Assembly (NCBI GenBank): GCA_009602735.1
Contig: WELA01004388.1
Span: forward strand, 555,549-607,268
DNA length: 51,720 nt
From: Mesotaenium endlicherianum
Taxonomy: Eukaryota; Streptophyta; Zygnematophyceae; Zygnematales; Mesotaeniaceae
Direction of reading: 5' to 3'
Part shown: piece by piece, positions 10,901 to 22,510 of the stretch
Layout: each line of letters starts with the position of its first letter
Position numbering within the stretch: the first letter of the stretch is position 1
Notes under the pieces: generated by a model
The model's input: the letters and a program-made list of their open reading frames with translations, nothing else
What the model was told of the DNA's origin: nothing
Databases searched by the model: none
Translations under genes and position numbers: made by a program

Positions 10901-13900
10901 AGACCAGCTGAGCTGCTGCTCGCCAGCTGTGCCTGGCTCTCCGCTGATGCTGCTGTGCAGCTGCTGCTTTGCTCACTTGCTGCGGCTGGAGCAGCAGCAG
11001 CAGCAGCAACCGGAGCACGGGACGAAGCAGGCTCCTCCTGAGTGCTTGAGCTCCGCATAGGCTGAGGTGTGGCTAGAGGGGCTGACTGGCACGACCATTG
11101 TCAGTTAGGGTGCGCCCGTCTTCTCTCTCTCTCTCTTTCCTCCCTTCACCCAATGCTGTGCTGTGCTGCGCTGCCCCTGCAGTGGTGGCCGGGAGGGCTG
11201 GGGAAGGCGGCAACGCACGCGCTTGTCTACGCTCGCCTCATCACCCTCGGCAAGGCCTGCGGTATCCACGGTAGGCTCGCCCCCTTGCCCCCACGCACGC
11301 TTGCCCTTGCAATCAGCACTTTTGCACTCGCTCTCACGTTCACCCACACCTCCCTTTTTCCCGCTCGCTCCCTGCTCGTGCTCGCCCTCGCCCTCGCACT
11401 CTCGCTTAATTACATCCTACGCTCTCACTCGCACCTCCGACTTATACTTGCACCTTGTTTTCTCCGGCTCCTACCTGCACTCGTACTCGTCCTCTCTGGC
11501 AAATGCACCTGCACTCTCTGCCACCTGCTAGCTAGCTAGCATTCGCCAGTTGTCTGCGCGTGCATGCACCACGTGGCAGGCAGGCAACAGGAGGTTATGC
11601 TGTTGGTCCTCTCTTGGTGCTACACCCACGTCCACGTTTGCAGCTTTAACTAATACTCTGCCTGCAGTGTGCGTGCAGCCTCTCTCTTGCCCCCTCCTGC
11701 CCTTGTCCTCTCTCATGTTCCAGTCCCGGGTGGCGCCGTTTGGATTGCACCATGTGTTGCATGCTAAGTGGGGATGGGGCACGTATGAGCACAACCCTAT
11801 TTCCAGTCCACTTGTGGTGCTGGTATAGACGCCTTCCTGGGGTGGGGTTTACTCGAGATTGTTGTTTCTTCATGCATTCTGATACAACCTCAAGACCAAA
11901 CTCCTTTTCACTTTACATCAACTCTCCACTTGACTTTTCCAGCCGTTGGAGCAGTTTAATTCTATTTTTTTTGGAGCAAGAATGGTGTGGCTACGAGTGA
12001 CGCATGGCAGCTCAGGTGCAACGTTCTGGGTTCTGCCGCCCAATCGCGTGCCACATTCTTATGCCATCTCACGCAAAGGGACGCGGCTCGGGCCGGCCAA
12101 CCGGCCGGCGGGTGGGGCTGCAGCATTCCTGGTGCCGCTGAGAAGCCTGGAGACGCACGAGCCGCTGCCAGGTGTCACCGTAGGAGACATGGGCCCCAAG
12201 TTCGGGTACAACACCATGGACAACGGGCTGCTGCGGCTGGACCGCGTGCGTGTGCCTCGGGACCACATGCTCATGCGGTGCGCTGCCACCTTAGCACAAC
12301 CTCCCCCCTCTTCCGCCTCTCCTGCTGACTTCTCCCCCCCTCTCTCCCCCCCCNNNNNNNNNNNNNNNNNNNNNNNNNNNNNNNNNNNNNNNNNNNNNNN
12401 NNNNNNNNNNNNNNNNNNNNNNNNNNNNNNNNNNNNNNNNNNNNNNNNNNNNNNNNCCCCCCGCCCGGGGGTCTCACAGGCGAAGGTAATTGAGGGGCAA
12501 GCGTTCCGATTTTGAGCTTCCTGGAGATTTATGATTTGGTCTAGACTACCGTGATGCTCTCAGATAAGAGTAAGAAAGCAGGGGAGGAGCCGGGTGCTGG
12601 GTGACATGCTGGAGCAATGATTGGTAAACAATGAACACAAAAATGCGGTGCTCGTCAAGTGCAGTATGCCCTGTGTGCGCGTGTGTGCTTTGTGGCTGCC
12701 CCTCGCGACCGTTTGGAGACCTTTCGCTCTCCGCATTCTGAGAGACGTGGCATCAACTTGCGTGTGGTTGGGAATGCCGATGCCGCAGGTACGCGCAGGT
12801 GAGCAAGGAGGGGCAGTTCCGTCGCAACGGCCACGCCAAGATCGCCTATGGCGCCATGGTACGTTGTGCGCAACTGCTGCATGCCGAGCTGCTGCATGCT
12901 CGCTGGCGACACCTGCCCGCAGCTGCTGCCCTCCTCCTGGAAGCACCGGGCGTCGCCTGTGCGTGCGCGTGCCCCCACCAGTAGCGCTTGTGCTTGGACA
13001 TGACGTGGGAGTGAGTTTGGGTGAGCGCGTGTGCGTGTATGCGTGTGTGTGCGCATGTATGTGCGTGTGTTGTGGCTGCACTTTAAGCTGGGAGTGCCAT
13101 GAGGCCCTTGGGAAGTCCATTTTCTCTTCATGGGAGACAGAGCTGTGCTGACATGTCGACGTTTGTCAGGCTTATATTTTTTAACTCCTCGCTTGCTACG
13201 CTCAGGCAGGGAACCACATTTATTTCAAGCACAGAAATGCTCTGTAATGGACGTGTCGATGACCTTGTTCGAACTGTTTCTTTTCGAGTTTACTGATCTC
13301 TACGCAGTAGGAGTCCTCCAACCCTGAAGGGGGGAGAGAGGGACTTGTGGCAGTGCACTGCAGTGCAGTGCAGCGCAGTTGTCCTGCGGGGGCTGGTCAG
13401 CTCAGGGGGTAGTTATCTATTGGCTAAGTTCGCTTCGCACCAGTGGAGCTCCCTGAGTGTGTGTGAACAGGTGCCGGTGAACACCAATGTCGTGCAGAGT
13501 GTAGCATACTTTTCTTCTGGGGGTCAATCTGGGCTAGGGGGTGATAGTTCATTGGCCGATCATGCGCCTTGAGCAAGCTCCGCGTGCGACGCGCGCACAC
13601 GCACGCGCGTGTGTGTGTGTGTGTGTGTGTGCGCGTGTGAGAGAGAGCAGGTGCTGGTCCGCGCCAACATCGTGCGCGACGCTGGCTTTGCGCTGTCCAA
13701 GGCCGTCACCATCACCGTGCGCTACAGCGCCGTGCGCCGCCAGTTTGGGCCCCCCCAAGGCCCCGAGACCAAGGTGCTCCCCACCTGGCCCTTCTCCCCC
13801 TCCTCCCTTCACGATTGCGGCTGCTGCAGTCGTCGGCGCTCTCCTTAGCTTTGTCTATAGAAAAGTGTTGATTGAGGTTTGAGGGGGGAGGAGGAGGAGG

Positions 13901-16900
13901 GAGGAGGAGGAGCAGATGGAGGAACGGAGTCGTGTCTTTCTGCAGCTTCTGGATAATCTGGAAGTGACACCTGTCATGCACGCCTCGCCCATGACGCTCT
14001 GTCGACCTGTCGGAGTTATTACCTGGACAGGGCAGCTTGCTGCTCCCTGGCGCAGTTGTTTCCGCGGCGCTGCCACTTGGATCCGGACCCCTTCCCACTC
14101 CTTCGCCCTGCTGTGCCTCTTAGCCCCGTGTTGCTGGCGGTGACGCGCGGTCATGTGGAGGGCCAACGAGTGACAAGCGGTCATGCAACAGGGCTGACAT
14201 GTGACGGGGGGATATGTGATAAGCTGACATGTGATGCGCCGACGTATGGCGGAATATGCGGGCGTGCGGGTGGGCGGGCGGGCGGCAGATACTGGACTAC
14301 AAGACGCAGCAGCACGCGCTGCTGCCCCTGCTGGCCACTGCGTACGCCTTCCTCTTCGTGGGCCGCTGGATGATGCGCCTCTACCGCGACACGGCGCCCC
14401 GGCTGGCGGCAGGGGACTACTCCACGCTGCCGGAGGTGCACGCCTGCACCGCCGGCCTCAAGGCGCTCACCACCACCGCCACCGCTGTTCGTCCCCTCGC
14501 CCTCCTACTTTTCTTGCCCTCCCCCCACCCTCCTCTTTTTCCTCGCCCGTTTCGCCCTCTTCTCGCCCGTCCTGTGCTGGCGGGGAAACGCTTTTTGGAG
14601 GTCGGCAGTGTCCTGAGGCTTTACGCCCTTCTTTTGGCTTGCCTGCACTTGCGTGTGCTTTCTGTGAAAGGGAGCATGAGGGAGGAAGGGAGAGAGGGGG
14701 GGACAAAAGAAGGAGAGCGTACAAGTAGGTGTGCAAGGGGTGATGAGTTACGACGGTTTAGGTCCCGGAGGACACATGCAAGCTGGAAGGACAGCAAAGA
14801 GCTGCAGTCAGCTGGGAAGCAGAGGTCTGGTTCGTGTGTTGGGGGGAAGGTGGCCATCGACGACCACTACCCTCAACACAGCAAGCCGCGGAGTGTCTGC
14901 CCCGTTCTGCCATGTCATGGCTGAGTTGCAGCGGGGGCTTTTGAGCAGCATCACGAGGTTCCTTTCTTTCTGTTCTGTCTTCAATGCACTGAGCCTCTCT
15001 TTCTCTAACCCCCTCTTCTCTCTCTTGTCCCCTTGTCTTTGGTCGGTGGGTGGGCGCAGGATGGAATAGAGGAGTGCAGGCGCCGCTGCGGAGGCAATGG
15101 CTACCTGCACGCCAGGTCAGCACATCGCCCCCTGACGGTCCTCAACCGTGCTCCACGTGTTGCAGGCGTGGGACCTGCATGCTAGAGCGTAGCAGGAAAG
15201 ACTTGCCGGGAGCATGTGCTTCTCTTCTAGGCAAGTGTTAGTGTCAGCTTAGCCGGGGGCCTAGCTCTCAGCAGAACAATTTTTCGTGAATCCGTTCATA
15301 GGTCCACAATACTGTGCCCGCAACACAGGTGCTAACAATTGTTAGCTTCTGGATGGCAGCGCCGTAGTCTGTCACGTGCGCACCTGGCAGCTTTGTGAGC
15401 AACCAATTGCTGGTGCAAGCGCGCAGTCTTGAGGGACGTACCCCCAGGGGGCTTCTGTGAATGTGTGTTTTGCTCTGTTTGCTGCAGTGGGCTGCCAGAG
15501 CTGTACGCATCGTACGTGCCAGCTGTTACGTTTGAGGGCGACAACACCATCTTGTTCCTTCAGGTGAGGGGCTTGCGTGCATGCATGTGCTTCTCCTTTC
15601 TTTCTTTTCTTCCTGAAAAGTGAAGCAAACAACGTGATGCTATGAGTTTTGTGTGGAGTGGAGGGCGAGCAAGCAGACCGTAAAGGGCGGGCATGGAGGT
15701 AAAATGCACTCGATGCATTTTGGATGGCGGGAGGCATGATGTGACGTGGCTCGTGCGCTCTGCGATCGACAGGTGGCGAGGTACCTGGTGAAGGCTGCCG
15801 GCCAGGCTGGCAAGGGCGAGAGGCTCACGGGCACCGCTGAGTACCTCAACGACTGGCGCCAGCTCAGCAGCCAGCCTTGCAGCGCCACTTGTCGTGAGTC
15901 GGCACGAGCACACTACTGTCTGTGGCTTGCCTTGTGATCATGAAACCTGAAGTTGTTTTTCGGCGGGCGTGCGTCCTGCTGCTGAAAGTTTGGGAGCGAG
16001 TGGGCTTTCCCCTTGAGGCATCGTATCTTCTCTGTGTCCTATCCCTTTGCAGTCTCCATCCCTTTGCCATATCTTGTCAAGCTGCAGGCACGAGGACCGC
16101 TAGCACAGCACATCACAGCTGGCGCGCTTCTACTGCTCCTGTTGCTGGTGGTGCATGGCACCCAAAGCTGCGGGAGCCTTGCTGGACGCTAGCTTCGAGC
16201 GAGGGGATAGGTCTTGTTCAAGTCGTGCGTCTCCCGTGACTGCTTTTCCCGCTACTTTTAGACACGTTCAGCGACTCGCACTACTTGCCAAAAGAATTTT
16301 TTGGAAAACGACGGGCACTCCGTTTTGGGCTCACCAGTCGATTCCGGGTAGCGCACTCGGGCTACCTGTCACTCCCTCGTTGGTGCACACCTCCTCCCCT
16401 CTGCTAGGAGCACTTCTCATGTGGGTGCTCCTTTTGTACCGTCCGTCTCCAAGGTGTCCGTTGACACACCTGCAGGCACAGTCAGTCACCCGCTCTGCCC
16501 CCTTTCTTTGGCCCTTGCTGGCACCTTGTTCCCTCCGACCGTGCTCCTGCTCGAGTCCTTGCTGGCTTTTGCTTGCTCATCCTCGCGGGCCTGCTTAATG
16601 TGCAGAGTCAACTCCTCCAATACATGCTCTGGGGGGGCCCGCGCCCACCGGTGCTCGAGACACGCCCGCAACAGCTGCGCATACCAACCTGCTCGCCGGC
16701 AGCAGTTGGGAGCCGCTTCCGTTTGCCTTGCCTCCACTCCCCGCTGTCCTGAAGCTGACCCGACGGATTCAAATGGGGATGGGGACGGCGCGCAGGGCAG
16801 GATCTGCTCGATCCCAGGGTTCAGCGGCAGGCATACGCCGCGCGCGCCGCTCGCCTCGTCTTCGCGTGTGCGCAGCGGCTCTCGCAGGCGCCCGAGCCCA

Positions 16901-19900
16901 ACAGCGGTGCGCTTCTTTGCTCCACACACACACACACACACACACACACAGGCGACTACACGTCACAGGAGTCACTCTCTCAGACGCCAGCCTCTTGCTG
17001 GAGTCGCATACTCTCCGTCTTGGCTGTCTCTGCTCACTTGGGCTTGTGTTCGCATTCACCACCTGGCGGCCAGCTGTCCACTCGCTTCCTTGCCGGGCTT
17101 GAATCAAGGAGCGGCAGCTCTGTTGACGGCTCGGCAGGCCGCCAAATGGTTGAGTGGCCCTCGTTCGAAGCATGAGGCATTGTAAAGGCCAGGTTTGGGG
17201 ATCCGTTTTTGCCCTCCTCCTGTTTCGGAGGTCTGATTGTATCTTACACGCTGTGCGATGCGGAGCCCAGAAAGTTGTCGGACTCCTAGGTTGTGGGTGG
17301 CAAGATTTGACGCTCCTTTCTTTGTGGCCTGGTCTTTTGGGCGGCAGCCTTTGAGGCGGAGGCAGTGTCGCTGGTGCGCGCCGCTCGGGCCCACTGCCAG
17401 CTCATCGCCGTCACCAAGTGAGTCACGCGGCTTGCTCCCCTACGTTGCATCCCTCCCCTCTCATGCCTCCTCACGCCAGCTCATCCCACTGCCCGTGTGC
17501 CGCATGTATAATCGCCTGGGGGGTGGAGGGACAGGGGACCAGGAAGTCTCAGGCACGTCCTTTCCACTGAGATGAACTCTCGTTATACATGCACGTGGTC
17601 TTCTGGACAAGCGGAACAATCTTTCGCTTCTGGGGAGCTTGGGTGCTGAGATGAAATTTGGGCCGATTGGTTTTCCAGTCCATAGACGTACATCACAGCC
17701 GTGCAAGTGGATTGCTGGGACGGATGGAGGGGAAATTGTGCTAGTGGCCAGAAGGGAGGGTGGTGGGGTCGTACGCTTACAATTTGACTCGTTCGGCTTG
17801 AGCGGGCTTGGTCACTCTGGGAATTGAGGCACGCCGCACGAAGTCACATAGAGGGCTACTTTTCAGTATGGGAAGGCTCCTAGGGACAGGCGTGCCATTC
17901 TGAGAACCCTCCGTTCACACACGTGCGTGCAAGCTATTAGTACTCAAAACATCAAAAGTCTGTGGCTCTGTGTTGGGCTTCCTTGCTGCTGCTGCTGCTG
18001 CTGCCGGTGACGACGATGGGTGGGTGGGAGGCGCGCAGTTTTGCAGAGGAGGCCACGCGGGGGCTGGAGCAGGAGCTGGCGGAGAGAGGGGGCGTGGCGC
18101 GGCAGCTGAAGATGCTGTCGGACCTCTACTGCCTCGCGCTCCTGCAGTTTCACTTGGTCCGTCCACGGCACGCCCCCCCTCCCTCCCCTCCCTCCTCTCC
18201 CTCTCTCTTCCCTCCCCCCTGTCCCTCCCACCCTCCCTCCCCTCCACATCATTCCCCTTGTCCTCTCCCTCCCTCCCCTCCCTCCCTCTTCTCTCTCCCA
18301 CCCTCTCCTCTATCCCTCCGTCCCTCATCTCTTTCTTTCCTACTCGCTTGCTCGGTCTTCAGTCTCATCATGCGCTCAGGCATGTCCTCTGGCGGCCGGG
18401 GCTTGCGCTGGGCTCCTGCTGCTCCTCCTGCTGCTGCTGAAGGGCGGGACTGGTCTTCGCTGGCACGGGCGGCGCTAGGGGCATGGGCATTGCAGCTTGG
18501 CAGCTTGCACGGTATCACTACCAGGGAGATAAAAGGACTTGTCTAGCTTGGCCCATCTGGGACAGGGGCCTGAGATTTGACGCGAGTCTCAAGCGGGGAT
18601 GCACAATTTGTATGTAAGAGAGGCTGGACTCGGTGAATGCAGGAAAAGCTGCCCCTGTCTCCGCCTTTCTCCTTCTGATCCCCATTCACAAACTCCTCTG
18701 TCCTTCCTTGTGAGTGGGTTTTGCGTGGCGATCCCGTTCACGCGTGGTTGGGTGCCCAGCGCCACACCTCAGCTGGGCATTGAAGACGCGGGCAAAGAAA
18801 TGTGCAAAGATTCTGTCTGGATATATTGATTTATGCTTATGTATACACATATAGACGTGTTTGTTTATTATGATATAGATATCCATGTGTATAAATATGT
18901 GTATCCATGAGTGTCAAAACAACATACAGTTACATTGTTTTGTTCATCAATCACATATATACATCTGTCTATGAGTAAATATATGTAACTATATATTGCT
19001 TGAGTTCCTCCCTGCTGGTGCCCACTCTGCTCCCGTTTGGCGAAGGCTTTGCCTGGCGGCCAGATGACCTTCTGGCGGGTCGCGTGCACCCCAGAGAGCC
19101 ACGTGCCGCAGCATTGAAACCAAGCTGCCATATTGAGATTACTAAATTATATTTTGAAGTAAATTACAGACCTGCCACTGTGGGCCGTCGAACATTAGTG
19201 CTGCGCCAAATCCTGACTGGGGAGAGGAAGGAAGGCCCGCTGGCGCATGCATATCCTGCACTGGTCAGGCTTCAGCAACGATTCTATTCTTGTGGCGCCG
19301 TCGTTGGTGCACACGGTCGGGGCACACGTGGCAGCTGCACGGAAGCCCTGAAAAAGCTTCCCTACTTCCAAGGGGTTGGCGCTCTGACTGTATCATTCCC
19401 CCCCCTCTGCGCTCTCCGGTGCCGACACGCGTGCTGGCATGGTGGCAGGGCGACTTTCTGGAGGCCAAGTGTGTGACGGCGGAGCAAGCAGCGTGGGTGC
19501 ACGAGCAAGTGCAGCTGCTGCTCACTCAGGTGGGTGCAGCTCTGGCCTGGGTCAGAGCTGGGCTGGGCTGGCCCTGCCCCCCTACTTTACCTTGATCACT
19601 ATACCCCCTTTCCTTCCTACCCTTTCTTACCCTACTTGACCGTACCTTCCCCAACCTACCCTACCCTACCTGAACTCCACCCCATCCCACTAGCCTGCCC
19701 CCCCGACCACGGCAGCAGCAGCAGCAGCAGCAGCAGGAGCAGCAGCAGGAGCATTACGATGGATAGTAAGACCTCCTCTTGGCCTCCTGCACACATGCGT
19801 TTCCTGTCGCCTGTTGACGTCTTCAAGATGTCAACTTCAACAGTCAACAATCAACCCTGAAAGTCTTCTCTAGTATCTGATTGTAAGACTCGTAGCCTTG

Positions 19901-21519
19901 AAGATGCTCACGCTTGGAGACTGCAGACAGCAGACAGCAATTGTCACTTTCCACTTGGCAGGCTCATCACCTGCTTCGTCGCACTACAATGACCGCAACA
20001 CTGACGGCGCTAGTACCTGGAGCAATACACACTCTAGCGTATGTGCTAGTTTTGTGTTCGCACGCACTCAACATTGCCGAGTGCCACTTTCTGCCGTCGC
20101 GTGCACGAGCGAGACAGCTGTCCACCCGTCTGCCAGGACTGCCAGGTCGTGCGGCCAGGCTGCGCTGCACTTGCTGGCGGGACCATCTTCGAAGCAATAC
20201 ACGCGGGCTGCCTTGTGTGTGGGCGGGCTGCTGCTCGTACCAGGCTGGCCACACGCGACATGGGATCTACCTTACTTGAGGGTGCTCCTGTAGCTGAGGT
20301 CATTCAAGCCGTGCAAGGGGGCTTGGGGCTTGGAGCCCAGCAGCCCTAGTGAAGAGGCTGTGTTGTGCAGCGAATACTGGATTGCCTGACCAAGGACTGG
20401 CTGTTGGAACACGGCGCCCCTGTGTGCGGAGGCGGTGATGCCTGGGAGGGAGCGAGTGAGCTTCTGCGAGAGCTCCTCCTACTGCTGCTGCATGCAGAGC
20501 GGCAGCTGCGGTGCGCTGCTGTCAGTGAGAAGCTCGCTGCCAGTGAGATAGACGCCTTCTCACTGGGAAAGGCCGAGGGAAGACTGGGCGTGAGGGCTCG
20601 CGGAGAACTGAGGGATTGTGGGGCGACGCGCACTCTCTGCTGCGTGTGGGCGTGGGCGGTGCGCGGCAGGTGCGGCCGAGTGCGGTGCAGCTGGTGGACG
20701 CCTTCAACTTCACGGATCACTACCTGGGTGCGCGCCCTGCCTTGCCCATCTGCTCCCCATTGCTTGCTGTTCCTGCTCTGCGCCGGCATGTTTTCTCCTT
20801 GTATTCTCGTACTGCGCCAGGTGTCTGCCATCTGGAGACGCCAGCAATACCCTGAGTACGTGACAGTGGTTCAGAGTCGGTGCAAGCAGACGCTGCCGTC
20901 GTGTTCCCTTCGTGTGCTGCACGGTGACACGTGTGTGCTTGCGGGCTACCCTTCAGCGGAATTTAATCTGGTTGCGCTGCTTAAGAAGTTTATGAATTCC
21001 AGCAAGTGCAGGAGAGTTGGGCGCATGTGCCAGCGCCTCCTGGACTGCTGGACTGCCTCTGCTCTTCCATCCTAAAGTTCTTGCATCCCAGCATGCGCCG
21101 TGCGTCGGCGCCTCATGCCTTGCTTCTGGGAAGCCTCTGTTTAATCTGTCGATGGTTTGACTTGAATCAATTGATCAAGGAGCAGGGGCCCCTTCTTCGT
21201 CTTCTTGCCATGACGCTGGCCTCGTCAAGCATCTCCTGAGTGCATTTTCGAACCTTCTATTATTTTGGTTTGTTTTGCAGGCTCGGCTCTGGGCCGCTAC
21301 GATGGGGACGTCTACACACACCTGTACGCTTCAGCGTGGAGGGACCCTCTGAATGCCACTCCCGTCGTTGAGGGCATCGAGTATCTGCGCCCCTTCCTCG
21401 GTCAGCCGCCGCCCTCGGAGATTGCCGACCAGCCTGCTCGGGCCGACAAGGCTTCTCCAGTGACAAGCAATCCTAGCGTTCAGTATGCGGCCCCCACAGG
21501 GACTCAGTCACGGCTGTAG
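7947..21519 (+). CDS. ACX: Peroxisomal acyl-CoA oxidase (ACX1-like), 18 exons
   Basis: FAD-dependent oxidase of the first peroxisomal beta-oxidation step: acyl-CoA plus O2 gives trans-2-enoyl-CoA plus H2O2. Exons: 7947-8199, 8560-8708, 8948-9079, 10094-10171, 11183-11270, 12124-12277, 12789-12858, 13651-13773, 14289-14486, 15060-15115, 15488-15563, 15773-15893, 16796-16906, 17348-17417, 18039-18156, 19449-19529, 20670-20727, 21281-21519. All introns are GT-AG, all phases agree, and the sum is 724 codons plus stop. Diagnostic segments: IIGCYAQTEMGHGSNVQ, WWPGGLGKAATHALVYARLI, RYSAVRRQFG, DYKTQQ, RCGGNGYL, and FEGDN with the probable catalytic Glu near residue 450. The protein ends in SRL, a type-1 peroxisomal signal. 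The exon 2 acceptor is the least certain: a TGA lies just upstream in frame, so I chose CTGGCAG at 8559. Exon 3 begins directly at GMFIPAL. Slightly longer than Arabidopsis ACX1. Confidence 0.95.
10787..10815 (+). repeat. (GGGA)n tract in ACX intron 4
   Basis: Seven GGGA units on the coding strand. Four or more G triplets with one-base loops fit a G-quadruplex in DNA or pre-mRNA. Neutral simple repeat expansion is an equally good explanation. Confidence 0.9.
12354..12456. other. Assembly gap (103 N) in ACX intron 6
   Basis: A run of N flanked on both sides by C homopolymers, which explains the assembly failure. It lies between the exons ending at 12277 and starting at 12789. The phases of these exons match across it, so no coding sequence need be missing. 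Confidence 0.98.
13462..13510 (+). pseudogene. Possible decayed duplicate of ACX exon 8 start
   Basis: GAACAG|GTGCCGGTGAAC at 13465-13482 resembles the true exon 8 junction GAGCAG|GTGCTGGTCCGC at 13645-13662. The two continue similarly (ACCAATGTCGTGCAG against GCCAACATCGTGCGC), so the peptides VPVNTNVVQ and VLVRANIVR align. A stop (TAG) follows after about a dozen codons. It lies 180 bp upstream of the genuine exon, in the intron. This is a short match and could be chance. Confidence 0.35.
13608..13631. repeat. (GT)n microsatellite next to ACX exon 8 acceptor
   Basis: About twelve GT dinucleotides, extended by related CGTG words. It ends about 20 bases upstream of the exon 8 acceptor at 13650, a place normally holding the pyrimidine tract. 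The acceptor context GAGAGAGAGCAG is purine-rich and therefore atypical. Confidence 0.9.
16922..16950. repeat. (CA)n microsatellite in ACX intron 13
   Basis: About fourteen CA dinucleotides starting 16 bases after the exon 13 donor at 16907. Intronic CA runs near donors can affect splicing in some animals; whether this applies here is unknown. Confidence 0.9.
18168..18350 (+). repeat. 180-bp pyrimidine tract in ACX intron 15
   Basis: An almost pure C/T stretch built of CCCTCC and CTCTCC words, starting about ten bases after the exon 15 donor at 18157. The long polypyrimidine/polypurine asymmetry is compatible with triplex (H-DNA) formation. Simple expansion is the minimal explanation. Confidence 0.9.
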
Positions 21520-22510
21520 ATGTGACACGTCGTATGTGTACAGTAGACAAATGTGCAGTAGGCCGTAGGCAGCCAAATGATTCATTCACGACAGCAATTT
21601 TCCCTCTTCCTCTATTTGCTTTCTTCCCATCTTTCCTTTTCTCCTCTAGAAGCATCTGCTAGCCCTGTCATACTCATGAGTTACAAGTCTGAGGAGGCCT
21701 TTGGCAAGGACAAATCTATGATCAGTCTGTGCTGGCAGATGTATAGACTCATCTGAAGTGCGTGGACTTTCATATTCAGCATGTCCTATACGGGTAGGGC
21801 CTGTGTATTTGTAGTAAAAAGTAATGTTTGAAATATGATTCTGAGTATTGTGTCTCAACCATTAAGAAGAAGCCGTTAAAGAAATAAAAGCAGATGTACC
21901 TGACCACAAAGCGTGTTCAATGAAAAGTTGGGTTTTCCGTGGTCACATGTCTGCATATCTTCGAAGAATACATGGTGCTTGCTGAAATTATTGGCTGAGG
22001 TGCCACATTCACCAGCATTATAGTTAATTGTTTCGGCAGTGCAATATCTCTCGAACATTGGTCGAGACTAATTACTTCAATGAGCTGCTAAGTAGTCATG
22101 CACATGCAGCAAGCAAATTGCAGTAGAGCTACTGGGAGGAAACATTGCACAATGCAGGATAATTCTCTTTATGTTAGAACGATTTTGGTCGACCTGAAAG
22201 ACACATAAAATCAGGCTACTTTGTTGTTTTATGATATCAATGTTTCAGCTTGCAAGCAACAGGTGCAAGGGTAGGAGGCGAACAAATTACTCATACAACG
22301 GTATTTGAGCAAGCCCCTGTTACACCTAAAAAGTGATGTGATGCAGGGCTATAGAAGTTCATTCCTTCAAAGCACACACATACAATGCAACATGCATTGC
22401 ACGACCTGCTACAAGGCATCATCATGTGGGGCTTAGAACATACAGTGCAGCCAAAAAGTTAAGCAATACTGGAATCTTGATATCATCACCATATTGGCAT
22501 GGATTCACAC
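21520..22510. other. ACX 3' flank and AT-rich spacer
   Basis: Follows the ACX stop codon and is presumably 3' UTR then spacer. AAATAAA occurs near 21880. A minus-strand open stretch at 21902-22035 ends at a good donor (GGTCAG|GTACAT) and might be a further exon of the unrecognised minus-strand gene at 22.5-24.1 kb, but I could not place a phase-consistent acceptor. Confidence 0.35.

Noticed and set aside
12278..12788. Missing exon hidden in the assembly gap of ACX
   Set aside because: Exons 6 and 7 join in phase and no conserved acyl-CoA oxidase segment is absent between them.
20074..20349. Cys-rich plus-strand open frame inside ACX intron 16
   Set aside because: Chance open frame in GC-rich intron; lies between phase-matched exons 16 and 17 and has no homology I recognise.
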